64,000 nucleotides of DNA, taken from JBFHRE01 sp041746105 (lineage in GTDB: Bacteria; Actinomycetota; Acidimicrobiia; Spongiisociales; ZC4RG35). Every line of letters starts with the position of its first letter. The stretch's first letter is position 1. Of the stretch, positions 57,136-64,000 are shown one piece after another. The translations under genes and the position numbers were made by a program. Below the pieces are notes generated by a model. The model was given only the letters and a program-made list of their open reading frames with translations, was not told where the DNA came from and did no database searches. The stretch lies in contig JBGTHP010000039.1 in NCBI GenBank assembly GCA_041746105.1, positions 1 to 64,000 on the forward strand, given 5' to 3'.

Positions 57136-58415
57136 GGAATCTCCTCCACCGCGACGACGGAAAGGTAGCGGGTTTGGTCCGGTTCTTCCCAGCCGAGTCG
57201 GCCGACCCCAACAACCCAGACCACGCGACCTTCACTCTCCATCACTGGCCAGCCTTCGCCAGGGCTCCGCTCGAGTGCCGCATTTCCGAGCAGTCCATCA
57301 ACCGTCTCGCCGCCAAGGCGGTCGCCGGGCGCGGCCCAACGAATGCGCGCCGGCTTGTCGAGCGGGAGTACCGCGGCCCAAGGTGAAATGGGAAACGTTC
57401 CCGCAAGCGGCAGAGTTGTGAAACGAAAGGAGCCGAGTGCGACCTCACCTTCGGCGAGTACATCGACATAGTCGACGCGCCCTGATTCCATCGACAGCAT
57501 CAGAGAGCCGGAAGAGACGGCCGCCACGACGCCGCCACCAAGCTGGGCAGACTTGCCGCCACCGCGAGCAACCTCGAGGGCGCGATCGACTGCTGCGGTG
57601 CCGAGGGTGTGCTCGAAGCCCATCATTCTCCACATTCGGCGAACCAATCGCCGGGCCAGGATGGTTTCCAGGAGTTCGAGATCGTCGATCGAGACGGCAG
57701 GAGACCCACCTACGAGCCGGACCGGCGTGTCATCTACGAGACGTTCCAGGACCTCGCGTTCCTCCTGGGCGATGAATGAGGACTGAGCGAGGGAGGGAGA
57801 AGGATCCCGGCCGAAGACCTCGGCCAAGGCCGGGATCAGCGTCGAACGTACGCGATTGCGGAGGATCTCCGACACCTCGTTGGCGGGGTCGTCCAACCAG
57901 GGCAGGCCCATCAGACTGGCGAGTTCCCTCGTTTCGGCTCTCCGCAGCCGCAGTAGGGGTCGGTGATAAGGCGCTCGCGATCGCGCAATCGACGAGAGCC
58001 CGTCGAGACCGGATCCGCGAGCCATGTTCATGAGGACGGTTTCGGCAACATCGTCGAGCGTATGCCCGGTCAACATCCATTCCGAGGGCCGTAAACCAAC
58101 CACATACTGGTGGTACCGAGCCGAGCGGGCACGGGCTTCGAGGTTGGCGCCCTGCCTTAGATCTACTCGGCGGACGTCGAGATCGATGCCGAGGGCGGCT
58201 GCGGCTTGGTTTGCCGATCGGCAGAGCGAGGGAGACGCCGGCAATCCGTGGTCCACGTGAAGGGCCCGAACGGGTGCACCGGAACGAACGGCCAGGCCTG
58301 CCATTGCCGCCGAGTCGGCTCCACCTGACAGCCCGATCACCAGAGATCCAGCGGGCCATTCGATCCTTGGGTCAACCTCTTTGAGGAGGGCTCTCAGGCG
58401 ACGCGTTTCAGCCAA
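57114..58415 (-). CDS. tilS: tRNA(Ile)-lysidine synthase
   Basis: This 433-aa N-type ATP pyrophosphatase modifies the tRNA-Ile2 wobble C to lysidine. It has the PP-loop SGGADSAAM near residue 30, HVDHGLPASPS, TGHTLDDVAETVLMNMARGSGLDGL and RPLLRLRRAETRELA; the C-terminal substrate domains complete the length. I use the TTG at 58415 (AAGGA 8 nt upstream, 22-nt overlap with the metalloprotease gene). A longer start at 58490 overlaps more and adds unrelated residues. Confidence 0.93.
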   Translation of the reverse strand: MAETRRLRALLKEVDPRIEWPAGSLVIGLSGGADSAAMAGLAVRSGAPVRALHVDHGLPASPSLCRSANQAAAALGIDLDVRRVDLRQGANLEARARSARYHQYVVGLRPSEWMLTGHTLDDVAETVLMNMARGSGLDGLSSIARSRAPYHRPLLRLRRAETRELASLMGLPWLDDPANEVSEILRNRVRSTLIPALAEVFGRDPSPSLAQSSFIAQEEREVLERLVDDTPVRLVGGSPAVSIDDLELLETILARRLVRRMWRMMGFEHTLGTAAVDRALEVARGGGKSAQLGGGVVAAVSSGSLMLSMESGRVDYVDVLAEGEVALGSFRFTTLPLAGTFPISPWAAVLPLDKPARIRWAAPGDRLGGETVDGLLGNAALERSPGEGWPVMESEGRVVWVVGVGRLGWEEPDQTRYLSVVAVEEIPWQQSIR

Positions 58416-59434
58416 CTGTGCGGATCCTTGATCTCGGCGAGTGTGGGTAGCGATGACGGCTCGGCCCAGGCGAGGTCCAACGTCTTCCAACCGGCTGCGC
58501 GCTCGACCGCCAGGACGAATTTTTCACCCTCTTCATACTGGCGCAGCTTCAACTCGATGCCCGTCAGACGGAAGAAGGCGGCCGTCTTCGGGTCCGAGCG
58601 CCGGGCTTTGAGAAGAAAATCCATCCGCGAAGGTGAGACCAACAGCTGATGCCCCAATCGATTCATGACGGCGTGTCCGTGACCCTCCAGCAGACTCATC
58701 AGCGCTTGGATTCGATCCAGATTGTGACGCTGCGCCGGAGCAGCGAGGAACCCGAACAGTCCTCGTTCGTCGATGATTGGCTCGCCGCTACGCCTTGCCT
58801 TGCGCATCTCCGAGATCAAACGAGCAACACGACCCTCATCAGGATCGACGGTGCCGACCATGTCGGCGACCAGACTGTGGAAATATCCCCTCATCCATCC
58901 GACGCCAACGAACTGGGCCCGATGGGCGGCTTCATGAAGCGCCACCCACGTCCGGAACTCTGATGGTCGAAGCTGATGGGCCCGCTCGAGGTGGAGGACG
59001 TTGGCACCAACGAACGCAATCGAATCACCATCTTCTCCGCCCGGCACCACCAACTCGTACTGACCCAAAACCCTTCTCGAGAGAAACCCGAGCAACGCAC
59101 CCGTCTGGCCGGCAACCAATCTCTTTGCCAGGGTCGGTCCGTCTGCCCCTGATCGGCTGATCTGATCTGAGAGCTTTTGTTCTACAGGGGAGAGCAACGC
59201 CGAGAAAACCTCAACGTTGCGCTCGACCCACTGGCGCCTTGTCACGACCGTCACCTCGGGTTGACCCGGGACCGAGAGACGGGTCTCCTCTGAGACGGCT
59301 TCGTTGGCGATCTCGACGATCCTCGGAAAATCCTGCGAGAGGTGTTCCACCAGATAGGACTCGGCCAGCGGATGGCTTCCGGCCACCAACCCCCCGACAC
59401 GTCTCGCAAACGGCCAAGGGATCGTTTCGGTCAC
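58394..59434 (-). CDS. Zinc-dependent metalloprotease (zincin-like, F420-biosynthesis-associated family)
   Basis: This 346-aa protein belongs to an actinobacterial zincin-like family (PF10103 type). The zinc site is HEAAH in TWVALHEAAHRAQFVGVGW, followed by MRGYFHSLVADMV. LLEGHGHAVMNRLG near residue 250 provides a further conserved Glu/His. The substrate is unknown. It starts with GTG at 59434, overlapping the upstream gene stop (GTGA), and is followed by tilS. Confidence 0.87.
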   Translation of the reverse strand: MTETIPWPFARRVGGLVAGSHPLAESYLVEHLSQDFPRIVEIANEAVSEETRLSVPGQPEVTVVTRRQWVERNVEVFSALLSPVEQKLSDQISRSGADGPTLAKRLVAGQTGALLGFLSRRVLGQYELVVPGGEDGDSIAFVGANVLHLERAHQLRPSEFRTWVALHEAAHRAQFVGVGWMRGYFHSLVADMVGTVDPDEGRVARLISEMRKARRSGEPIIDERGLFGFLAAPAQRHNLDRIQALMSLLEGHGHAVMNRLGHQLLVSPSRMDFLLKARRSDPKTAAFFRLTGIELKLRQYEEGEKFVLAVERAAGWKTLDLAWAEPSSLPTLAEIKDPHSWLKRVA

Positions 59435-59760
59435 TCGACGGCCTTGTACCGATTTCTGACAACCTTCAAGAAGTACTGGATCACCGTGGCGAAGATGGCC
59501 ACCGCCGCCAGGGCGATGCCAGTCGGCACAAGGAACTTCGTCGTCCAAGGTGCGGCCTCTGGTTGGGCGGTGAGATCAGGAATAGACACCGCGGGAACCT
59601 TGAATGTGTTCTCGGTCGTGGCGGCGGTGGTGGCGGTGGAAGTTTCCGTTTCCTGGGCCAATGTCTCCTGGGCCGATGTTTCCTGGGCCGATGCCGGGAG
59701 AACACCGGCGATCACAATCATGGCAACGAGCAGGAGAGATCGGATTTGGCGGAACATCAC
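59431..59760 (-). CDS. Small exported/membrane protein
   Basis: This 109-aa protein has an N-terminal signal or first span (SLLLVAMIVIAGVLPASAQ), a Thr/Gln/Glu-rich stretch with three imperfect AQET repeats (residues about 25-40), and a C-terminal membrane helix (FLVPTGIALAAVAIFATVIQYFL) with a basic tail. No family recognised. It may be anchored with an outside loop. TAGTCT lies 7 nt before the GTG at 59760 (10 before ATG 59757), suggesting a leaderless promoter. It is coupled to the metalloprotease gene. Confidence 0.65.
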   Translation of the reverse strand: MMFRQIRSLLLVAMIVIAGVLPASAQETSAQETLAQETETSTATTAATTENTFKVPAVSIPDLTAQPEAAPWTTKFLVPTGIALAAVAIFATVIQYFLKVVRNRYKAVE

Positions 59761-59767
59761 GCGGGCA

Positions 59768-59773
59768 AGACTA
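59768..59773 (-). promoter_or_regulatory. Candidate -10 box (TAGTCT) before the small exported protein
   Basis: TAGTCT ends 7 nt before the GTG at 59760, the common TANNNT leaderless spacing. It could serve an internal promoter for the metalloprotease-tilS-hpt-ftsH-fol series. Confidence 0.35.
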
Positions 59774-59800
59774 CAACCCCACCCGACGAGCGGCGAACCA

Positions 59801-60043
59801 CTAAGAGCTAGACGGTCCAGCGTGACGCAGAGCAGCCCTGAAGCGATCGATCACGTCCGGTGGGACTTCTTCGGCGAGGCGCTCTCGCACAACCCTCTTC
59901 AAACGAGACTCGAACTCGAAGTGCCCAACGCAGGGCGGACAGTCTGCGAGATGTTGGCGGATGCGCACGGTCTCAGCCTCCGGCATCTCCTCATCGAGAA
60001 AGAGATACAAGCTCGTCAGGGCATCGTCACAAGGCTCGCTCAC
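59801..60043 (-). CDS. rsrA: RsrA-like zinc-binding anti-sigma factor
   Basis: This 80-aa ZAS-family anti-sigma factor has an N-terminal Cys/Asp region (VSEPCDDALTSLYLFLDEEM) and HLADCPPC, the HxxxCxxC zinc site, as in redox-sensing RsrA/RshA. Oxidation of the cysteines would release SigR to activate thiol-stress genes. The GTG at 60043 overlaps the sigR stop (GTGA), the coupling expected for a sigma/anti-sigma pair. A longer frame to 60112 is an overlap artefact. Confidence 0.9.
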   Translation of the reverse strand: MSEPCDDALTSLYLFLDEEMPEAETVRIRQHLADCPPCVGHFEFESRLKRVVRERLAEEVPPDVIDRFRAALRHAGPSSS

Positions 60044-60636
60044 GAAGAACTCACTGGGTCGTCGTCGATCAGGTGCTCTGGTATGAGTCCACGTTTCATT
60101 GCATAGTCCCACAACGCACGTTGGAGCGCTTTTCTTCCTCGATGCAGTCTCGACATCACAGTACCGATGGGGACATCCAAGATGTCGGCGATCTCCTTGT
60201 AGGACAGTCCCTCTAGATCGGCCAGCAGTACGGGGATCCGAAACGTCTCCGGCAACTCTTCGACCGCTGTCTTGACATCGGCGGCCACCAATCCGTCGAG
60301 GACCAAGTCCTCGGTCGATCGTGACGCCGCCGCGGTGTGCTCGGAACCGATCTTCCGGTACAAGAAAAAATCCTCGACGTCGCCAAGGTCGACCTCGTTG
60401 GGGCGGCGCGCATCGCGGCGATATTTGTTGATGAACGTGTTGGTCAGAATCCGAAAAAGCCAGGCTCGCAGGTTGGTTCCGGCCTCGAAAGAGTCATATG
60501 CGCGGTACCCCTTGAGTAGCGTTTCTTGAACCAGGTCCTCGGCGTCGGCGTGGTTGCGAGTCATCCGCCTGGCCGCGCTCAACAGCTGTGGAACGAGTTC
60601 CATCGCATCGTTTTCGAAGTCGACTTGTTCTGCCAT
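60040..60636 (-). CDS. sigR: ECF sigma factor SigR/SigH
   Basis: This 198-aa ECF sigma factor has region 2 (LLSAARRMTRNHADAEDLVQETLLKGYRAYDSF, NLRAWLFRILTNTFINKYRR) and region 4 (LPETFRIPVLLADLEGLSYKEIADILDVPIGTVMSRLHRGR). With RsrA downstream it is the thiol-oxidative-stress pair of actinobacteria. The ATG lies 10 nt after TAGCGT. The downstream run to folK may include members of its regulon, though no SigR-type promoter was recognised. Confidence 0.92.
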   Translation of the reverse strand: MAEQVDFENDAMELVPQLLSAARRMTRNHADAEDLVQETLLKGYRAYDSFEAGTNLRAWLFRILTNTFINKYRRDARRPNEVDLGDVEDFFLYRKIGSEHTAAASRSTEDLVLDGLVAADVKTAVEELPETFRIPVLLADLEGLSYKEIADILDVPIGTVMSRLHRGRKALQRALWDYAMKRGLIPEHLIDDDPVSSS

Positions 60637-60721
60637 GAAGGGCTGAACGCTAGCGCAGGCCGCCCAGGGCTCTACATCCGGTCGGGGGATCCTCGAGGTT
60701 TCACTATCATGCCCTCCCCAC

Positions 60722-60794
60722 GCCGGGGTAGCTCAGTCGGTAGAGCAACGCACTCGTAATGCGTAGGTCAGGGGTTCAATTCCCCTCTCCGGCT
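60722..60794 (+). tRNA. tRNA-Thr (anticodon CGT)
   Basis: The acceptor GCCGGGG pairs with CTCCGGC (one G-U). The D stem is GCTC/GAGC, the anticodon stem ACGCA/TGCGT encloses CTCGTAA, and the T stem AGGGG/CCCCT encloses TTCAATT. Anticodon CGT reads ACG. CCA is encoded (60795-60797). A copy of its 3' part lies at 60888-60929. Confidence 0.95.
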
Positions 60795-60887
60795 CCAACG
60801 ATCGCCGGCAGGCTTCGGCTGCGACGCCTGCCCATCCGGCATTTCTTGCAGCCCGAGTAGGGTCGGAAGGTCGGTCAAGACGAAACC

Positions 60888-60929
60888 GGTCAGGGGTTCA
60901 ATTCCCCTCCCCGGCTCCAACCATCGCCA
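60888..60929 (+). repeat. Direct repeat of the tRNA-Thr(CGT) 3' end
   Basis: These 42 bases match 60766-60807 (T arm, 3' acceptor, CCA and flank) with two differences, one of which (CCCCGGC for CTCCGGC) would pair perfectly with the tRNA 5' acceptor. The copies are 122 bp apart in the same orientation. No complete tRNA can be folded around the second copy. It is a decayed duplicate or an old attachment-site scar. Confidence 0.75.
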
Positions 60930-60956
60930 AACAGGCTCCGGCCACAACGGCGACAA

Positions 60957-61985
60957 TCAGGCTTCTTCACTACCGAGCTTGGTGAGCAGATTGGTCAAGA
61001 GCAGCTGTGGCCTCAGATTGGCCTGCAGGTCGGTGGTGGCGTCGAGACACAGCTCGGCATTGCGAATGGCACGGCGTGGCGAAACTGCAGTGAGGGCGGC
61101 AAGCGGCACATCGGCGTTGCGTACCGACCCGCCGAGCTGGATCGCGGCACAGTCGGTGTAGAACGATGCCAGCATCTCCAGCCCACTTACCAGCAGCGCC
61201 TGTCGTGCTCGACGTTTGGCGCGGTCCGCCTTGTCCTTCTCGTCGTCCTCGACGAGTTCGGGGATCAAAGGGTCGGCCGCCTCCAGCATCCGCGCAGCGA
61301 GAGTGAAAGATTCGCCAGGACGATCGCTCACCTGCTCTGGAATCGCGAGCCAACGCGCGCGAAAGTCCACGACGTCAGGGTTTGATGCAAGTGTCAAAGC
61401 CAGGCCGGGCCGTCCACCTGCCATTCGAGACACCCCAACTGCCTGGTCGCCGTCGATCCCTCTGGCGATGAGCCCTTCGCGCAACTCCTCCTCGGAAAGT
61501 CGTCCGAAATGCACGGAACGGCAACGGCTGGCGACGGTTGCAGGCAGGAGATCCTCCGACTCCAGCGCCAGGATGAAAACCGTCGTGGGAGTGGGCTCTT
61601 CGAGTGTCTTGAGCAGGGCATTCGACGCCTGTTCTGTCATGGATTCCGCCTCCTCCATGACAAAGACCTTGCGGTCGCCCTCGTACGGTCGAAGCGTGGC
61701 CTGCTGAATCAGCGTCCGTGCCTGATCAACACCGACGCTGGTTTTCCCCTCCGGTTCGGCCATGACCAGATCGGGATGATTGCCGGATTCGACCCGCCGG
61801 CACGAACTGCAGTCTTCTTCGTGGTCTCCGGAAGAAGGACACAGCAGTGCCTTGGCAAAGAGGCGAGCGACGGTCGCCTTCCCAGTACCGGCGACGCCGA
61901 CAAACAGGTAGGAATTGGCAGGCGACGCCACCTCGCGAATGAGTTGGTCGAGCACGTGCCGGTGTCCAATGACTCCATCAAACAT
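60957..61985 (-). CDS. holB: DNA polymerase III delta' subunit
   Basis: This 342-aa clamp-loader subunit has Walker A GVAGTGKATVARLFAKALLC, a zinc cluster (CPSSGDHEEDCSSCRR), a Walker B-like VMEEAESMTEQASNALLKTLEEP and the RCRSVHFGRLSEEEL sensor region. It supports clamp loading at the replication fork. It overlaps tmk by 8 nt, the common tmk-holB order. Confidence 0.9.
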   Translation of the reverse strand: MFDGVIGHRHVLDQLIREVASPANSYLFVGVAGTGKATVARLFAKALLCPSSGDHEEDCSSCRRVESGNHPDLVMAEPEGKTSVGVDQARTLIQQATLRPYEGDRKVFVMEEAESMTEQASNALLKTLEEPTPTTVFILALESEDLLPATVASRCRSVHFGRLSEEELREGLIARGIDGDQAVGVSRMAGGRPGLALTLASNPDVVDFRARWLAIPEQVSDRPGESFTLAARMLEAADPLIPELVEDDEKDKADRAKRRARQALLVSGLEMLASFYTDCAAIQLGGSVRNADVPLAALTAVSPRRAIRNAELCLDATTDLQANLRPQLLLTNLLTKLGSEEA

Positions 61986-62589
61986 GGCGCCACCGAGCGT
62001 CGATCAAGGCGACCAATTCTCCAACGATCTCCGCCGGTTCCCGGTCGGCCGACAACAGGATCACTTTCTCCGGTTCCTCGGCGGAGAGCTTGTGGTAGCC
62101 CTCGGCGACCATGCGTTGAAAACCGCTACCGGCGGCCCCTATGCGATCAGGGTCCAACTGTCGCCCCAATGCCAGATCGGGGTCGAGGTCTAGGACTGCC
62201 ACGAGATCAGGGACCGCGCCAGCAAGCACGGCTTCGTTCAGTTGTCTGACCGCCTCGACGCCTAGACCACGGGCATGTCCTTGATACGCAAGCGATGAGT
62301 AGTAGGTGCGATCCGAGATCACGAGTGCGTCTTCCGCCAAAGCAGGAGCCACCACCTCTGCGACCAATTGGGCCCGAGAAGCAGCAAACAGTGCTGCTTC
62401 TGACCACGGTGTCATATCACCAGAGTGAAGCAACAGTCGCCGGACTTCCTCTCCGAGATCGGTTCCCCCCGGCTCTCGAACCAAAACCACAGACAAGCCG
62501 CGACGCTCCATGTGCTCGACCAGGAGGTGACCGATGGTGCTCTTGCCGGCACCTTCGACACCCTCGAGGGCGAGATAATAACCGCTCAT
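61978..62589 (-). CDS. tmk: Thymidylate kinase
   Basis: This 203-aa dTMP kinase has the P-loop GVEGAGKSTIGHLL, the REPGGTDLGEEVRRLLL substrate loop, the DR motif (VISDRTYYSSLAYQG) and a lid region with a short RQLDPDR. Normal length. It is co-transcribed with holB, whose start overlaps its 3' end, and lies 5 nt after the MFS gene stop. Confidence 0.95.
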   Translation of the reverse strand: MSGYYLALEGVEGAGKSTIGHLLVEHMERRGLSVVLVREPGGTDLGEEVRRLLLHSGDMTPWSEAALFAASRAQLVAEVVAPALAEDALVISDRTYYSSLAYQGHARGLGVEAVRQLNEAVLAGAVPDLVAVLDLDPDLALGRQLDPDRIGAAGSGFQRMVAEGYHKLSAEEPEKVILLSADREPAEIVGELVALIDARWRHV

Positions 62590-62594
62590 GCTTC

Positions 62595-63995
62595 TCAGTT
62601 TCGCCCGTCGCGGCGGTCGCCGCGCATCCAGGTAATGGCATCTCCTGCATCACGCAGGGCCCGATACGACTCCTCGTCCATCGGGTCTCCGAATAGCTGG
62701 TGGCGTACGGCCCAGACGACGGTGACGCCCGACGCACAGATGATCGATGCGCTGAACAGCATCACTGCCCGCACCCCGCTTCCCATCTTGCCGGAGAGGA
62801 CACCATCGAACGCCGCGGCGCCCACTCCGGCGAGGCCGAATGAGATCAGGAGCGCGCCACGTGCCGAGGCGTATAACGCGGCGAATGTGCGCCCGCGAAT
62901 GTCATCGGTCACCACCACATGGAGATGGGTGAATCCCGAGACGTAGGCCACACCCGATGCGGCTCCTGCCACGAATACCCACCCGGCGGCACCGGCAACG
63001 GTGTCGGTGACCGAAGCAAAACCGATGGAGATGCCGGTCGCCAGCAGGGCAGATCCGAAAACCAATTCGTGGCGCTCGATCCTTTTGCCTCCAAGAGTCA
63101 TGAACAACATCCCGAGCCCGGCGCCCAAACCCAGAGCGGTCACGACGACGCCAAAACCGGAGTCGGAGCCCTTGAGGACTTGATCGCTGAACGGCTGTCC
63201 GAGCACGAAGAGTCCACCCGCGCCGAACAACGCGAGGGCCACGCCGAGCACAGTACGGCGAGCGGCGGGGAAGGTGGCCACAAAACGGAACCCATCCAAC
63301 ATGTCCCGGAACGGTGCTTTTACGTCGAGTGCGCCCCGGCCTTGTCTCTCCTCTTGAATCTGCAGTTTTGGAATGGCGGTGAAGACCACGATCACGCCCG
63401 AAACAAGAAAAGTGAGGGAGTCGAACACAAAAGCGGCAACCACTCCGGTGCTTGCGGTAACCCCGAGATCTACACCCTTCCCGAACGACGTGAAGAGGGC
63501 GAACAAGGCCGATCCGATGGGAGCGGTGCCATAGGCCGCGAAAAGATTGAGGCCATTGGCCGCCATGAGGTGCCGCTTTGGAATCAGCTGTGGAGTCACC
63601 GCCTCCCTCGCCGGCTGCCGGAGCAGCGACAGAACCTCGATCGCAAAAGTGAGGAGAAAGAGGGTCTGATAGGACCCCACCAAAATCAGGCATCCGACCA
63701 ACCCGGCGCGCCCGAAGTCGGAGACAACCATCATCTTTTTGCGATCGAACCGGTCGGCGAGAACGCCTCCAACGATCCCGATCAGCAGGCCCGGCAAGAT
63801 TCGGGCGACCAACGGCACCAGGATCGCCACCGAGGCGGCACGGCCACCCCCGGAAATCTTGGCGGCAAGCGAGAATGTGGCGAAGAGGGTGACCCAATCG
63901 CCGAGGCTGGAGATGAACTGAGACCAAAACATCCTGGCATAGGGACCGCGGCGGATGAGCTCTCTGCCCCGGATACGTTCGATCATCGAGTCCAT
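62595..63995 (-). CDS. MFS transporter
   Basis: This 466-aa polytopic protein has 12 likely helices and MFS signature VLADRFDRKKMMVVSDFGRAG in the 2-3 loop. It resembles permeases of the enterobactin/macrolide-efflux type (MFS_3). The ATG at 63995 is near the window edge, so a start further upstream cannot be excluded. It precedes tmk by 5 nt on the same strand and may be co-transcribed with tmk-holB. The substrate is unknown. Confidence 0.85.
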   Translation of the reverse strand: MDSMIERIRGRELIRRGPYARMFWSQFISSLGDWVTLFATFSLAAKISGGGRAASVAILVPLVARILPGLLIGIVGGVLADRFDRKKMMVVSDFGRAGLVGCLILVGSYQTLFLLTFAIEVLSLLRQPAREAVTPQLIPKRHLMAANGLNLFAAYGTAPIGSALFALFTSFGKGVDLGVTASTGVVAAFVFDSLTFLVSGVIVVFTAIPKLQIQEERQGRGALDVKAPFRDMLDGFRFVATFPAARRTVLGVALALFGAGGLFVLGQPFSDQVLKGSDSGFGVVVTALGLGAGLGMLFMTLGGKRIERHELVFGSALLATGISIGFASVTDTVAGAAGWVFVAGAASGVAYVSGFTHLHVVVTDDIRGRTFAALYASARGALLISFGLAGVGAAAFDGVLSGKMGSGVRAVMLFSASIICASGVTVVWAVRHQLFGDPMDEESYRALRDAGDAITWMRGDRRDGRN

Positions 63996-64000
63996 GTGGG

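Noticed and set aside
1..64000. CRISPR arrays, insertion sequences, rRNA genes or replication origin
   Set aside because: No regularly spaced repeats, transposase motifs, rRNA-like sequence or DnaA-box clusters were noticed on reading through.

Overview
The window looks like chromosomal DNA from a high-GC, deep-branching member of the Actinomycetota. An Acidimicrobiia-like lineage is my best guess, but no 16S rRNA is present to confirm it. The indicators are gene content and order: radA and disA near carD-ispF-cysS-rlmB, a DUF3263 / LytR C-terminal pair, sigR-rsrA, tilS-hpt-ftsH-folE-folP-folB-folK, a WS/DGAT wax-ester synthase, and many ATG/GTG starts lying 5-10 nt after a TANNNT -10 box with no Shine-Dalgarno. 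FlgK, FlgL, FliW, CsrA and FlbD mark a lineage that had flagella, which is unusual in this phylum.

Layout. 1-4.6 kb: amino-acid binding lipoprotein, Rieske protein, tRNA-Arg(CCT), wax-ester synthase, EamA exporter. 4.6-9.5 kb: a tightly overlapped minus-strand operon (DUF3263, LytR_C, membrane protein, AI-2E family, AlaX-like, CvpA-CAP fusion, hypothetical). 9.6-13.3 kb: AzlCD, MOSC protein, phosphoribosyltransferase, glycerate 2-kinase. 13.36-18.94 kb: a segment bounded by an intact tRNA-Thr(TGT) and a degenerate tRNA-Thr copy. It carries a TPR-class III nucleotide cyclase and a transporter-HEAT-cyclic-nucleotide-binding protein, a plausible self-contained second-messenger module. 19-24.8 kb: rlmB, cysS, ispF, carD, disA, radA. 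24.8-33.4 kb: zinc-ribbon membrane protein, P450, a BMP-type nucleoside ABC importer and a nucleoside hydrolase. 33.5-39 kb: clpC, polyprenyl diphosphate synthase and two receiver proteins.

39-46.9 kb is a residual flagellar locus in visible decay. fliM has lost its 3' third and abuts a fliA-type sigma gene that lacks its own stop and is frameshifted. flgL carries two frameshifts and flgK one. csrA, fliW, flgN, a second FlgN-like gene and flbD are intact. Three nearby signalling proteins carry degenerate GGDEF or HD domains. 46.9-60.6 kb is housekeeping: lysS, coaX (divergent motifs), panC, a DUF2520 protein, the folate operon (including a FolK-methyltransferase fusion and a phosphatase-like protein without its catalytic cysteine), ftsH, hpt, tilS, a zinc metalloprotease and sigR-rsrA. 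60.7-64 kb: tRNA-Thr(CGT) with a nearby copy of its 3' end, holB, tmk and an MFS transporter.

The parts that best repay a second look are the tRNA-Thr-bounded cyclase/cNMP module, the decaying flagellar locus, and the leaderless-start pattern, which I used to correct several start codons. I ran no database search. Family calls rest on recognised motifs and gene order.
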